From assembly GCF_947488835.1 (NCBI RefSeq), contig NZ_CANLBK010000001.1:434001-498000 (forward strand): a stretch of DNA of 64,000 nucleotides. Direction: 5' to 3'. The translations under genes and the position numbers were made by a program. Shown here in pieces: positions 27,204 to 36,755 of the stretch (positions within the stretch are counted from its first letter, which is position 1; every line of letters starts with the position of its first letter). This DNA is from an uncultured Marinobacter sp. GTDB taxonomy: Bacteria > Pseudomonadota > Gammaproteobacteria > Pseudomonadales > Oleiphilaceae. Under the pieces are notes generated by a model. That model was not told the DNA's origin. It worked only from the letters and a program-made list of their open reading frames with translations, and did no database searches.

Positions 27204-28139
27204 GTGCAGCCGGATATTTCCGTTAAAAACCTCAACAAGATTTATGAGGGCGGTTTCCAGGCCCTGAAAAACATCAATCTTGAAATCAATCGGGGTGAAA
27301 TTTTTGCTTTGCTTGGCCCAAACGGCGCCGGCAAAACCACCATGATCAGCATCATTTGTGGGATCGCTAACATGACATCCGGTGAAGTCCGTGCGGGTGG
27401 TTTTGACATAGTTAAGGATTACCGCAAGGCTCGCTCAACCATTGGCCTGGTGCCGCAAGAGCTAAATACCGATTCATTTGAAACGGTTTGGAACGCAGTA
27501 TCGTTCAGCCGGGGCTTGTTCGGTAAAGCGCCCAAACCGGCCCACATCGAAAAAGTATTGAGAGATTTATCCCTGTGGGATAAACGAGACAACCGTATCA
27601 TGACCCTGTCCGGCGGCATGAAGCGCCGTTTGATGATTGCTAAAGCGCTGTCTCATGAGCCCCGAATACTGTTTCTTGATGAGCCTACGGCAGGCGTGGA
27701 CGTGGAACTTCGCCGAGATATGTGGGAGATGGTTCGAAAACTCCGGGAAGACGGTGTAACCATCATTCTCACGACTCACTACATAGAAGAAGCGGAAGAA
27801 ATGGCGGATCGCATCGGAGTGATACGCCAAGGTGAAATCATTCTGGTGGAAGAGAAGAGCCAGTTGATGAGCAAGCTCGGTAAGAAAGAACTCCGCCTAC
27901 AACTGCAAAACAAACTGGACGAGGTGCCGAGTGAATTGCGAACCGAGCCAGTTGAGTTGTCGGAAGATGGCTACGAACTGATATATACCTTCGACTCACA
28001 GCAGGAGCAGGCTGGCGTCGCGAGACTACTGCGAACCCTTGGCGATATAGGGGTTGATTACCGCGATCTGCGCACCCGTGAGAGCTCCCTGGAAGACATA
28101 TTTGTCGGCCTGGTGCATGAACAAGCCACCAAAGGCTAA
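27204..28139 (+). CDS. ABC-2 type exporter ATP-binding protein
   Basis: A 311-residue ATPase of the DrrA/CcmA-like exporter family. Walker A is [10 protein letters not shown] (about 38-47), the signature LSGGMKRR, Walker [11 protein letters not shown] and the switch His in [17 protein letters not shown]-terminal domain (about 225-311) with EELRLQLQ-like strands is normal for this branch. GTG 27204 is the start. It forms an operon with the permease 11 bp downstream. The cargo is not shown by sequence; relatives (YadG/YadH-like) move lipids, polysaccharides or drugs. Confidence 0.92.
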   Translation: MQPDISVKNLNKIYEGGFQALKNINLEINRGEIFALLGPNGAGKTTMISIICGIANMTSGEVRAGGFDIVKDYRKARSTIGLVPQELNTDSFETVWNAVSFSRGLFGKAPKPAHIEKVLRDLSLWDKRDNRIMTLSGGMKRRLMIAKALSHEPRILFLDEPTAGVDVELRRDMWEMVRKLREDGVTIILTTHYIEEAEEMADRIGVIRQGEIILVEEKSQLMSKLGKKELRLQLQNKLDEVPSELRTEPVELSEDGYELIYTFDSQQEQAGVARLLRTLGDIGVDYRDLRTRESSLEDIFVGLVHEQATKG

Positions 28140-28150
28140 CAGGAGAAAGC

Positions 28151-28912
28151 ATGAATTTTTACGGTGTTAAAGCCATTTACAACTTTGAAATGTCCCGCAT
28201 GCGGCGCACTCTGATGCAAAGCGTGCTTTCACCTGTCATCTCCACCTGCCTGTATTTTGTGGTGTTTGGCTCTGCGATTGGTTCCCGCATGGGCGATATC
28301 GACAACATTGCATACGGCGCCTATATCATCCCCGGCCTGGTGATGCTCTCGTTACTGATGCAAAGTATCTCCAATGCCTCGTTCGGCATTTATATGCCGA
28401 AGTTCTCCGGCACAATTTACGAAGTGCTTTCTGCACCGGTATCTTACGTGGAGGTGGTACTAGGCTACGTGGGTGCTGCGGCAACCAAGTCGGTGATACT
28501 GGGCCTTATCATACTCGCCACCGCCAGGCTGTTTGTGGACTACAGCATACTGCACCCATTCTGGATGCTGTCGTTTCTGATACTGACCGCCGTAACCTTC
28601 AGCTTATTCGGGTTTATCATCGGAATATGGGCCGACGGTTTCGAAAAGCTGCAGATCGTTCCCATGATGATCGTAACCCCACTCACCTTTCTTGGGGGCA
28701 CCTTCTATTCCATCGACATGCTTCCGGAAGTCTGGCAAACCATCAGCCTGTTCAATCCAGTGGTGTACCTGATTAGCGGGTTCCGGTGGGCTTTTTATGG
28801 TGTGTCTGATGTACACATAGGGATCAGCGTAGGGATGACCCTGTTATTCCTGGCAACTTGCATGGCAGGTATCTGGTGGATTTTCAAAACCGGCTATCGG
28901 CTGCGCACCTGA
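28151..28912 (+). CDS. ABC-2 type exporter permease
   Basis: A 253-residue inner-membrane protein with six hydrophobic segments and an ABC-2 membrane domain. The helix-rich core includes [20 protein letters not shown], a signature of YadH-like permeases, and the late block [26 protein letters not shown] precedes the ATG. It partners the ATPase just upstream, and its stop codon overlaps the start of the DUF192 gene by 1 nt, so all three are one operon. Confidence 0.92.
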   Translation: MNFYGVKAIYNFEMSRMRRTLMQSVLSPVISTCLYFVVFGSAIGSRMGDIDNIAYGAYIIPGLVMLSLLMQSISNASFGIYMPKFSGTIYEVLSAPVSYVEVVLGYVGAAATKSVILGLIILATARLFVDYSILHPFWMLSFLILTAVTFSLFGFIIGIWADGFEKLQIVPMMIVTPLTFLGGTFYSIDMLPEVWQTISLFNPVVYLISGFRWAFYGVSDVHIGISVGMTLLFLATCMAGIWWIFKTGYRLRT

Positions 28913-29406
28913 TGCGATACCGCTACACCCTGCTCTGCATTGTGGCCACATTGGCCGGCTGCTCTGGCTCGGCTGCTGTTGAGCCGTCAGCCAGCCTACC
29001 GGTTATAGAAGGATGTTTTGTAACGGCCGCCAACACCGTTAGTGTCAGCCTGGAACTGGCGCGGGCGCCCAGGGATCGTCAGAAAGGTTTGATGGGCAGA
29101 GAGTCTATGGCCGCCAACTCGGGCATGCTGTTCGAGTATCAGGAGCAGCAGAGCCGGGACCATGGTTTCTGGATGTTCCAAACCCTTATCCCCCTGGACA
29201 TCGCTTATCTGAATGACCAAGGCGTGATTGGCAACATTAAACAGATGGCCCCTTGCGACTCATCAAGTGGCGCGCGCTGCCCCAGTTACCCTGCGGAGGT
29301 TGCGTTCATCTCAGCCGTGGAAATGAACGCAGGGTTCTTTGACGCTAATGAAATTGCGGTCGGAGACCGTCTCAAGCTTGGCGAACAGAACTGCAGTAAT
29401 CGCTAG
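28912..29406 (+). CDS. DUF192 lipoprotein
   Basis: A 164-residue lipoprotein. The signal peptide ends in lipobox LAGC (Cys near residue 16), and the mature part is a DUF192 domain with LARAPRDRQKGLMGRESMAANSGMLF and FWMFQTLIPLDIAYLND, both typical of that small beta-barrel family, whose function is unclear. The start is ATG 28912 (TGATG overlap with the permease stop), since an earlier in-frame ATG at 28858 lies inside the permease gene. It overlaps the end of the convergent enoyl-CoA hydratase gene by 4 bp. Confidence 0.87.
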   Translation: MRYRYTLLCIVATLAGCSGSAAVEPSASLPVIEGCFVTAANTVSVSLELARAPRDRQKGLMGRESMAANSGMLFEYQEQQSRDHGFWMFQTLIPLDIAYLNDQGVIGNIKQMAPCDSSSGARCPSYPAEVAFISAVEMNAGFFDANEIAVGDRLKLGEQNCSNR

Positions 29407-30185
29407 CTGTCTTTCCACTCCGGTTTGCGCTTATCCAGAAACGCACAGATGCCTTCCCGGGCATCATCCGCAAGCAGGTTTTCCGCCATCACCCTGGCCG
29501 TGTAGTCGTATGCATCGGCCAGCGGCATTTCCAGCTGTTTATAGAAAGCGCCCTTACCTATTTTCAGCGTGTGCCCGGATTTTTCTGCAATGGTGCGGGC
29601 CATCGCGTACACCGTTTCATCCAGCAAGGATTCGTCGACAACGCGGTTTACCAGCCCTAGCTGCTCTGCACGGGCAGCGCTGATCATTTCACCGGTAAGA
29701 AGCATTTCCATAGCGTGCTTTCGGGATACGTTGCGAGATAGTGCGACCATAGGCGTTGAGCAGAACAACCCGATATTCACACCCGGCGTCGCAAAGCGAG
29801 CAGAGGTTTCCGCTACCGCCAGATCACAACTCGCCACCAGCTGGCACCCAGCTGCCGTTGCAACACCCGCTACCCGGGCAATCACGGGCTTTGGCAGGTT
29901 GACCACCTGCTGCATTACCTCACTACAGCGCTTAAACAACGCCAACTGAAACTCGTGGCTGTCGAGTTGATCTCGAATTTCTTTCAGGTCATGACCAGCA
30001 CAAAACACCTTACCCTCGGCCGCAATCACTACAACGCGGGTAGTGTTGTGTGCGGCGATATTTTCGAGAGCCTCCGCCAGAGCATCCAGCATGCCCATGG
30101 AAAGACTATTGCGCCGCTCAGGCTGGCTCAGGGTAAGGGTTGTAATGCCCATTTCATCGGTATGTTGTTTCAGAAGTTCGGTCAT
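29403..30185 (-). CDS. Enoyl-CoA hydratase/isomerase family protein (ECHDC3-like)
   Basis: A 260-residue crotonase-fold enzyme. The oxyanion loops are FCAGHDLKEIR (about 61-71) and the block VAGVATAAGCQLVASCDLAVA. The following FATPGVNIGLFCSTP resembles the ECHDC3 branch, which lacks the usual pair of catalytic glutamates at these positions, so classic hydratase activity is uncertain. The family works on acyl-CoA thioesters in the cytoplasm. An AraC-type regulator is transcribed in the same direction 86 bp upstream. Confidence 0.85.
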   Translation of the reverse strand: MTELLKQHTDEMGITTLTLSQPERRNSLSMGMLDALAEALENIAAHNTTRVVVIAAEGKVFCAGHDLKEIRDQLDSHEFQLALFKRCSEVMQQVVNLPKPVIARVAGVATAAGCQLVASCDLAVAETSARFATPGVNIGLFCSTPMVALSRNVSRKHAMEMLLTGEMISAARAEQLGLVNRVVDESLLDETVYAMARTIAEKSGHTLKIGKGAFYKQLEMPLADAYDYTARVMAENLLADDAREGICAFLDKRKPEWKDS

Positions 30186-30271
30186 GGCTGGCTACCTCGG
30201 TTCACCGTAAATCAGAGAACAGTCAGTATCAGGCAGGATGCGTTCGCTGTCGAAGCGACCTTTAGCGCATG

Positions 30272-31291
30272 TCACAACACGTTGTTTTTTCGATATTCGC
30301 CGGGAGCAACGCCCATCCAACGCCGAAAAGCCCGGGTAAAGCTGGCCGTATCGGTGTAGCCCAAATGAATGGCTAACTCGTCGAGTTTCATGTCACTGCC
30401 GCTGAGTATCTGCGTAGCCGTTTGTCGACGCTCTTCATCAACCAGAGCCCGAAAACTGGTACCTTCCTGCTCCAACTTCCGCCGAAGGCTTCGGGATGAC
30501 ATAGCGAGTGCGCTGGCCACCTCATCAAGTGTTGCCACCAACCCAAGCGGGCCAAGAATTTGCTGCCGCACCAACCCGGACAACCCACTGGTTTGCCGTT
30601 GTTCCAGCTGCAAACGGCATTGATCGTTCAGCATCCTCACCAACCTTGCATTGAACGTCGGCAGCGGCTTATCGGCGGCAAGGCCCGCCACCATAATTGC
30701 GTTACGGTGACTGTTATAGGTTGGGCGAACCCCAAGAACCTCTTCAATAAAACCAGCATACACAGGCTCAGGCCCTTCAAACTCTGCTTTACTGATCGCC
30801 AGGCCAGATAAACTAAGCTCCCGCACCAGATTCACGCCCGTTGCCAGATCACGCTCCAGCAGAAACTGGCGCACATGCGGAGGAATAGATTCCGGATCTA
30901 AACCAATTCCAAAGAAGCCATCTTCATCGAAACAATACAGCCGACAATAGGCCGTGCTTAACGGCAGGTAACGGATGGCCGTTTTAGCTGCATCCCTTAG
31001 CGTGCGGCTGGTACTCAACGCAAAGCCCCAAATACCAAACGTCGCCACGTTGTATTGCATCCCGAGCTTCAAGCCCAGCGCAGGCGTGTCTGGCAACGCA
31101 AGAATCAGGTTCTCGATCAAACGCATTTCCTGATCGAGGGCAATCAGTGCCTCGCCATCCCCTAACGCCTCATCGGTGATACCCGTGCCCTGCAGACAGG
31201 TGTCTTTATCGACACCCAGGCTGGCGGCGAAGTTAAGCATCACCTGGCTGATGACAATGGGATGAAGAATGGGGTCTGCGTTAATCATCAA
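30272..31291 (-). CDS. AraC family regulator with arabinose-binding-like N-terminal domain
   Basis: A 339-residue transcription factor. The N-terminal half (about 20-205) is the 'Arabinose_bd' ligand domain found in many proteobacterial lipid- and alkane-linked AraC proteins. The C-terminus (about 240-335) holds two helix-turn-helix units with DEVASALAMSSRSLRRKLEQ and the family signature LGYTDTASFTRAFRRWMGVAPGEYR. It is divergent from the desaturase gene at 31431, which makes that gene the most likely target; it may also control the hydratase downstream. Effector unknown. Confidence 0.92.
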   Translation of the reverse strand: MMINADPILHPIVISQVMLNFAASLGVDKDTCLQGTGITDEALGDGEALIALDQEMRLIENLILALPDTPALGLKLGMQYNVATFGIWGFALSTSRTLRDAAKTAIRYLPLSTAYCRLYCFDEDGFFGIGLDPESIPPHVRQFLLERDLATGVNLVRELSLSGLAISKAEFEGPEPVYAGFIEEVLGVRPTYNSHRNAIMVAGLAADKPLPTFNARLVRMLNDQCRLQLEQRQTSGLSGLVRQQILGPLGLVATLDEVASALAMSSRSLRRKLEQEGTSFRALVDEERRQTATQILSGSDMKLDELAIHLGYTDTASFTRAFRRWMGVAPGEYRKNNVL

Positions 31292-31430
31292 GGTACTTTT
31301 ATAGTTTGGGTTTGATCAGCATAACTGGCCACAAGGGCTTCTCGATTGGCCAGAGCTGCCCTGTGTGCAGGTTACCGAAGACATTACATTGAAAGCATAT
31401 TCCCAACAAATATTAAAACGAGAGGTGAGC

Positions 31431-32327
31431 ATGCTCCAGGATGTAAGTACAGCCAACCGCGAAGCCGTTGTTTTCGCAAAGAACTACATGGGGCAATTCG
31501 GATGGCCAACGGTTGTTTTAGTCGCATTGGTGCTGGCTGGCTTTGTCGGCAACCTGGCTCTTTTTGCGTTTGGCGTGGTGCCAGCCTGGGCCGCAATGCT
31601 TATTCTTGCCGCCCTCACCTATATGGCCTACACCCCGGTGCATGAAGCCGTTCACGGTAATATCCATGGCAAGCATGACAAGCTGCGCTGGGTGAACGAT
31701 CTGTGCGGCTATTTAATGGCTCCCCTGATCGCTATCCCCTACGCCTCACACCGGCTTGAGCATTTTACCCATCACCGATACACCAACCAGCCAGACAAAG
31801 ACCCGGATTATCTGATCAGCGGAATCGGCCGAGGGCCGATTGGAGCAATTCGCACGGTGTTCCGATTTTTATGGCTACAAAATACGTTTTTTGTAAACGC
31901 CCACTGGGGCAAAGCCACGATTAAGGAGCGAACCGTGTATTGTGCAGAGATCGCGGCTTCTCTGGGGTGGCGACTGGCCTTTCTCGCCTTGGTTGATGTG
32001 CCCGGTGCTGCCAGGGTGGTTTTTCTTGGATACGTGATGGGGGGCTTTTTCACAGCCTACTGGTTCGCCTATCGGCCACACATCCCTTACAAGTCTGCGG
32101 AGCGATACCGCAACACCAACAGCCTGATCATGCCCACCTGGATGAAGCCGTTAGAGTGGTTCTGGCTGGGACAGAATCTGCATTCCATCCATCACCTATT
32201 CCCCAGAGTTCCCTTTTATCACTACCACGCACTTCACCGGGATATTGAGCCTATCATTCGGCAACAGGGAACGCCGATACTTTGCATATTCACACGTAAG
32301 CCCCTGACGCCAAAAGCAAGCCGATGA
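31431..32327 (+). CDS. Fatty acid desaturase family protein
   Basis: A 298-residue membrane di-iron enzyme. The three histidine boxes are visible: HEAVHGNIHG (near residue 67), HRLEHFTHHR (near 106) and HSIHHLFPRV (near 248). Four hydrophobic segments fit the desaturase/hydroxylase fold. ATG 31431 is preferred because GAGAGGTGAGC lies directly before it; a GTG at 31365 would add 22 residues of weak character. The fold covers fatty-acid desaturases and carotenoid hydroxylases and the sequence does not decide. The divergent AraC-type regulator suggests induction by a lipid-like signal. Confidence 0.85.
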   Translation: MLQDVSTANREAVVFAKNYMGQFGWPTVVLVALVLAGFVGNLALFAFGVVPAWAAMLILAALTYMAYTPVHEAVHGNIHGKHDKLRWVNDLCGYLMAPLIAIPYASHRLEHFTHHRYTNQPDKDPDYLISGIGRGPIGAIRTVFRFLWLQNTFFVNAHWGKATIKERTVYCAEIAASLGWRLAFLALVDVPGAARVVFLGYVMGGFFTAYWFAYRPHIPYKSAERYRNTNSLIMPTWMKPLEWFWLGQNLHSIHHLFPRVPFYHYHALHRDIEPIIRQQGTPILCIFTRKPLTPKASR

Positions 32328-32375
32328 TCATAATCTGTATACTAGGTTCCAGGTAAATTGTTTGAGGCAAACCGC

Positions 32376-32882
32376 GTGACAAAAGCACTCCGTACATTTC
32401 TTGCTCTACCAGTGGCTGCAGCACTGCTTACTGGCTGTGAGTTATACAAAAACGGGAGTGTTGAGTCAGAAAAGAAAGTGGAGCCAATTGCCTGGTGGGA
32501 GCCACTGGAGCCAGATTTGACCATCAACGGCGATGAGTTTTACGCCGGCACCTGTTCCATCACCCGAGTAACAGGCAGTAGTGATGAGAAAACCGCAGAA
32601 GTCATATTCAAAGTCCCATCCCGCCTGTTCACCCAGTGCTCCAATAGCGGGCGTGGTGAGAAGGTCCTCGATTACGACGGTGAGTATATTGTTTTAAGAG
32701 TTTGCGAGATCGCCTACGGTGCAGGTGGTTGTGGAGGTGATAGCTACAGAAGTGCAGACTTTGAAAACTGGGAAGAACACATAGGCGTTACGTGGATTAA
32801 TGGCGAAGAATACGAAGCCTGGAGAAAAGTTGGTTCCAAATCATCAAAAGCGGACTCGGTGAAAAAGGTGGTCAGGGAATAG
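32376..32882 (+). CDS. Hypothetical lipoprotein
   Basis: A 168-residue protein with a lipoprotein signal: basic start, LALPVAAALL and lipobox LTGC at about residue 21. GTG 32376 is chosen because GAGGCAA lies just before it and the signal peptide then has normal length. The mature part is hydrophilic with several Cys (GTCSITRV, FTQCSNSG, VCEIAYGAGGCGG) that could form disulfides. I do not recognise the family. It sits at the left edge of the accessory-looking gene block. Confidence 0.6.
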   Translation: MTKALRTFLALPVAAALLTGCELYKNGSVESEKKVEPIAWWEPLEPDLTINGDEFYAGTCSITRVTGSSDEKTAEVIFKVPSRLFTQCSNSGRGEKVLDYDGEYIVLRVCEIAYGAGGCGGDSYRSADFENWEEHIGVTWINGEEYEAWRKVGSKSSKADSVKKVVRE

Positions 32883-32899
32883 CCGGCATTCGGCGTGTG

Positions 32900-33400
32900 C
32901 TAGCCCTTACGATAGATCCCGACGTCCCAACCCCGGTAGGTTGTTGAGAAATCAATGTTCAGCCCCACCTTCGCGGCTACCCGAACTGACGCTATATGGC
33001 GATGAGCGATAATCGCGATGACAGAATCCAAGCCACATTGCGAAAAGCCGTACGCGAGCGCTGCCGCGGCAGCCTCTGACGCCAAACCTCGGCCCCATAC
33101 ATTACGAGCGAGGCGATAACCAATCTCCACCTCCTGCACTCCGTTCAGGTCAACCGGACTCAAGCCGCAAAAACCAATGATGGCTCCCGAAGAACTGTCC
33201 ACAACCCCCCACTGACCAAAGCCATGCTCTTTGTATGACACCAGACACCCGTCAATAAATTTTCGGGTGTCGTCATCAGTGCACGGCCCATTGGTCGAAA
33301 ACTCCATTACTTCTGGATCGCCAAGAATTTCCCCAAGCGCACCAACGTCAATTGAGGTGAATTCTCGAAGTACTAGTCTCGGCGTTTCTGCTATGAACAT
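32900..33400 (-). CDS. GNAT acetyltransferase (RimJ/RimL-like)
   Basis: A 166-residue N-acetyltransferase. MFIAETPRLVLREF is the RimL-family opening, EVEIGYRLARNVWGRGLASEA is the acetyl-CoA loop, and HRHIASVRVAAKVGL is the matching C-terminal helix. ATG 33400 has GGAAGGTGGA directly before it; the frame extends further upstream without that signal. The family acetylates protein N-termini or small amines. Target unknown. It is the last of five same-strand genes leading from tRNA-Leu. Confidence 0.86.
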   Translation of the reverse strand: MFIAETPRLVLREFTSIDVGALGEILGDPEVMEFSTNGPCTDDDTRKFIDGCLVSYKEHGFGQWGVVDSSSGAIIGFCGLSPVDLNGVQEVEIGYRLARNVWGRGLASEAAAAALAYGFSQCGLDSVIAIIAHRHIASVRVAAKVGLNIDFSTTYRGWDVGIYRKG

Positions 33401-33523
33401 TCCACCTTCCTTGATAGATCTTTGTGCACACAACGTGTCCAAGCTGATAGTACTCATCCATGTTTCTTCGATTCAACCTAAAACAACAACACGTACTTCA
33501 CCAAACTCAACTTTAACTGCCAA

Positions 33524-34795
33524 TTATTCTCCGGAATCCAACGAGCGCGCAAATTCTGATACGGCTTGCAGTTTTTCGATATCGGATGGTATTGAAAGCG
33601 ATTCTTGGGCATGCGCAATAACAAGGCGGGCAGATTCCAACGCCGCTGCTTCCATTTTTTCGTTGCCGACGGATGTGAGTGTAGCCAGTGCTTTTAGCGT
33701 TCGGAGGACAACCTCAATGGTTCCCGCACCGTCACGGGCAATAGCATTGAATGCATCCTCAAACAAATCACTTAAAGGAATCTCCGGTACAGCAACACGA
33801 TCATACTCGATGCGGGGTAGTTCCTGCTCTGAAATCTCCTGGGCCAACTCCGCGAACAATCGAACAAAAATACCAGTAACTTGGATCGCGGTTCCAGGGT
33901 CGTTGACAGCAGGAGACAGCGCACGACTAGCAATTTCGGACAGCGTAATAAGACCAAACCGGGGATCATCATCGAATGTTCGCTGGTTGCCGATAAAAAA
34001 TGCGTTAACTATCGATGCCGTTTCGATCACTGCCTCTGCATCCCTGCCGCCTCTTAGATAAGCCAGCGGCCGATTAGGTGCCACAAATGCACCTGGAAGC
34101 GTCGCTACTATAATCTGCATTTCTCCATTCTTTGCGGCAGTCTGCAAAGCATCCATATCGATCCGCTGAATATAGCCAACAGTGGTTGGAAATACTGGCA
34201 AACCATCTGTTTGATGGTCTGACTGAGTCCCTCCAAGGAAAGGCTTCTCTCTTCGCCGGCGCAACGCTTCGGCAGTGGCTTTCTCAACCTTGGCGATTGT
34301 TGTGCCGAGCCGTCCCAGCCGAGCGATTCCATCAACCCATTTGATAAAGTTGATAATGACTAATACAAAAACCACTATGGTAATAATAAAAAGGATGAAC
34401 CTGCCTGCTTTTTCGTAATAGCCATTCAACAACGCAACCTGAGCGACGATACTGAAAATAAATGCACCAATAAACGTGGACAATGCATTTTGGGAGACAT
34501 CGTCGGAGACAACCAGCGTGAAGGCCCGTGGAGTCGCCGAATTGCTCGCAGACTGATAAGCAGCCAGCATCGAGCCCACGGCAAATACCGCCATGACCAG
34601 CATGCTTGCCGAAATGACCTCGAGCAGCATCTCAATTGATTCGGTATTTACCTCGGGGGCCTTCTGAAATATCTGGAACTGGTCAGCCCATTGAGCGATG
34701 AAAGCGATAGCGATGGACACAAGACAAACGAATAGCGGCTTGACCCACAGCCTCTCACCTATACGATTGAGTATAAACCTGAGTTTGTCTTTCAT
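33524..34795 (-). CDS. DUF2254 membrane protein
   Basis: A 423-residue protein of the DUF2254 family. The first 150 residues hold four hydrophobic segments (about 15-35, 55-80, 103-123, 130-152). The remainder is soluble and includes the family blocks GYIQRIDMDALQTAAKNG, FGLITLSEIASRALSPAVNDPGTAI and RIEYDRV. Function is not established for the family. Codon use is not visibly foreign. It lies within a leftward run of unrelated accessory-type genes. Confidence 0.87.
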   Translation of the reverse strand: MKDKLRFILNRIGERLWVKPLFVCLVSIAIAFIAQWADQFQIFQKAPEVNTESIEMLLEVISASMLVMAVFAVGSMLAAYQSASNSATPRAFTLVVSDDVSQNALSTFIGAFIFSIVAQVALLNGYYEKAGRFILFIITIVVFVLVIINFIKWVDGIARLGRLGTTIAKVEKATAEALRRRREKPFLGGTQSDHQTDGLPVFPTTVGYIQRIDMDALQTAAKNGEMQIIVATLPGAFVAPNRPLAYLRGGRDAEAVIETASIVNAFFIGNQRTFDDDPRFGLITLSEIASRALSPAVNDPGTAIQVTGIFVRLFAELAQEISEQELPRIEYDRVAVPEIPLSDLFEDAFNAIARDGAGTIEVVLRTLKALATLTSVGNEKMEAAALESARLVIAHAQESLSIPSDIEKLQAVSEFARSLDSGE

Positions 34796-34892
34796 GCTTT
34801 ATTCCACCTTGAGGTGAAGTTAAGCGTGCCCTTCTTACTTGGTTTATGAGGTAAGTTTTCGTAAGTAGCCAGGGCGCGCGCTACATGACTAA

Positions 34893-35573
34893 CTACTTAG
34901 TTGGCATCAGCGTAATTTCACGCACATCGCATCTAGGGGCGGCAGAAATAGCATACACAACCGCATCGGCTATATCGCTGGGGTCTAGCTTGTCTGGCTT
35001 GGCTTCATCAAAAAAGGGCGTGTTGACCATGCCGGGGCAGATGGTGGTACAACGGCCATTCCATTCAGCCATTTCGGCGGCTAGATTTTGGCCAAATCCG
35101 TAAGCAAACCACTTCGAGGCACCATACACAGAACCTTTCAATGTGATCTTGCCTGCAATGGAGCTGGTAATAATAAAATGCCCTTGGGTTTCTTTTAATG
35201 CGGGAAGGCTGGCTTTGGCGGTAAACAACAGCGCATTGATATTCACGTCCAGCATCGTTTTCCATTCGTCAGGATCACCGTTTTCGATGCCCGGAGCGTT
35301 AACGCCTGTGCCTGCATTAGCGAACACCACATCGAGTCTGCCGAATGTTTCTATGGCTTTGTCCACCACGTTTGTAATTTCGTTTAGCTTGGACACGTCT
35401 GCCGTTACCGCTAACACCCTGTCGTTGGCACACCTTTTGACTATGTCATTTAGCTTGTCGGTACTTCTCGCCGTAATAACGACTTTGTGCCCCGCCTCGA
35501 TGAGTTTCTCAGCTGTGGCTGCGCCAATACCGCTAGAGGCACCTGTGATCAGTACGATTTTTTGGTCAGTCAT
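34893..35573 (-). CDS. SDR family oxidoreductase
   Basis: A 226-residue short-chain dehydrogenase. The cofactor loop is TGASSGIGAA (10-19), NAG appears as FANAGTG, and the catalytic residues are the Ser of ITSSIAG and YxxxK in YGASKWFAYG. RS after the second strand (VITARST) suggests NADP preference. The short length and ICPGMVNTPFF block fit YdfG/serine-3-dehydrogenase-like members. Substrate unknown. Confidence 0.9.
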   Translation of the reverse strand: MTDQKIVLITGASSGIGAATAEKLIEAGHKVVITARSTDKLNDIVKRCANDRVLAVTADVSKLNEITNVVDKAIETFGRLDVVFANAGTGVNAPGIENGDPDEWKTMLDVNINALLFTAKASLPALKETQGHFIITSSIAGKITLKGSVYGASKWFAYGFGQNLAAEMAEWNGRCTTICPGMVNTPFFDEAKPDKLDPSDIADAVVYAISAAPRCDVREITLMPTK

Positions 35574-35619
35574 TGCTTTTACTCCTCATTAGAGGCTGAT
35601 ACACCCCTGCCCGGCACAT

Positions 35620-36018
35620 TCACTCCTTCGGAGCAAATTGGTCGAAGACCTCTTGCCCTGTCATTTTCTTTGTTTTGTTCTTGAACTCGTAGAATGCGGG
35701 CTTTTCATCAATGAAGATCTCACTATTCAGCGCGAATTGCTCGCTCTGGAATAGTCCTGCCGGGATGATGTACTCATTGTTTGGAAGCAGATGATAGAAG
35801 AGATGCGTACCGCATTTGGAACAAAAGCCACGCTGCGCCCAGTCGGAAGACTGGTAAGTTGAAGGCTCGTCTCCCTCAAACTTTACGTTCGAGCCACAAT
35901 GGACTGCAAACATTGGTCCACCAGACCAACGTCTGCACATAGAGCAGTGGCAAAGCCCCACTTCAGCCTGGCTTTCCGAAACAACTTCAATAGAACCGCA
36001 CAAACATTTACCTTTCAT
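35620..36018 (-). CDS. GFA domain protein (glutathione-dependent formaldehyde-activating family)
   Basis: A 132-residue zinc protein of the Gfa/CENP-V family. The metal ligands are visible as CLCG near the start, CHCSMC (about 25-30) and CSKCG (about 69-73), followed by the usual aromatic strand FYHLLPN. ATG 36018 has GGAG 6 nt upstream; a frame continuation to 36030 lacks it. Many members have no proven link to formaldehyde. It is part of the accessory-type run next to tRNA-Leu. Confidence 0.86.
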   Translation of the reverse strand: MKGKCLCGSIEVVSESQAEVGLCHCSMCRRWSGGPMFAVHCGSNVKFEGDEPSTYQSSDWAQRGFCSKCGTHLFYHLLPNNEYIIPAGLFQSEQFALNSEIFIDEKPAFYEFKNKTKKMTGQEVFDQFAPKE

Positions 36019-36146
36019 GTGAGTCTCCATGGCTGATCGATGGCCCTTGCCAACGACTACAGCACGTGCGGCTGCTGAATGGAAGCGAAGCCGCGACAGA
36101 CAAGCTGTCGCCGTGACTGGCCTGACTATCTGTTTTTCACCTGAGA

Positions 36147-36365
36147 TCAGAGCCCATCTTTTATCATTCCTTTGATTTTCTGTGCTTTTTCAAAATGGTC
36201 AAGCTGGTGCGTCTGTATCCACCATGTAGCTGCTTCCATTAACCGCTCTGGGTCATCATTTTTGTTGGCGAAGAATGCATAGAAAGAAAGGCCGACAGTG
36301 CTGCCTTTAGCCGCTATTTTTTTGTCACACACTTCGACTATTTTGGCTCTCAGATCACTTCTCAT
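36147..36365 (-). CDS. DUF6500 small protein
   Basis: A 72-residue protein that matches my recollection of the DUF6500 family, with KIVEVCDKKIAAKGSTVGLS, FYAFFANKNDDPERLMEAAT and a C-terminal LDHFEKAQKI helix. Function unknown. It is the gene nearest the 3' end of tRNA-Leu among the leftward run. Between its start and the tRNA lie 276 bp in which I find no gene. Confidence 0.7.
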   Translation of the reverse strand: MRSDLRAKIVEVCDKKIAAKGSTVGLSFYAFFANKNDDPERLMEAATWWIQTHQLDHFEKAQKIKGMIKDGL

Positions 36366-36641
36366 TTTTTGGTTGTTTCCAAGCTCGTTTCACGTTTTCA
36401 GTCTCAAATTTAAAAACAGGTTAGTTCAGTATTACCGCGAGCTCCACGGAAATGCGAAGCTTCCTGATTTCGTGAATTCAACAATGCTGTATAAAAAACA
36501 GTGTTAGGCGCGCACATAGCTGTACAGCGCAGGCGGCACAAAGCCTTAGCCTCGCCTTCGGCGGTCAAGCCTAGAAGGCTATCCAGTTTGTGCGGATTTC
36601 AAATGTATTGAGTATTAAACGTCGTGGAAAACTGACTTTAA

Positions 36642-36728
36642 TGGTGCTCCGGGCCGGAATCGAACCGGCACGACCGTGAGGTCGAGAGATTTTAAGTCTC
36701 TTGTGTCTACCAATTTCACCACCGGAGC
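36642..36728 (-). tRNA. tRNA-Leu (anticodon TAA)
   Basis: On the minus strand the RNA opens GCTCCGGTGGTGAAATTGG and ends CCGGAGCACCA. The 7-bp acceptor stem (GCTCCGG/CCGGAGC) pairs fully, the anticodon loop reads ACTTAAAATC with TAA, there is a class II variable arm (CTCGACCTCACGGTCG), and the T loop is GGTTCGAATCC. The encoded CCA is included, giving 87 nt. It reads UUA/UUG leucine codons. Confidence 0.97.
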
Positions 36729-36755
36729 ATTCGGGGGGAAGTTTTGAGGGCCGGA

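Noticed and set aside
36503..36509. GTTAGGC, the core of an integron attC site, near small accessory genes
   Set aside because: No matching RYYYAAC box at a proper distance and no folded attC structure on either strand; the cassette-like genes have no such sites between them.
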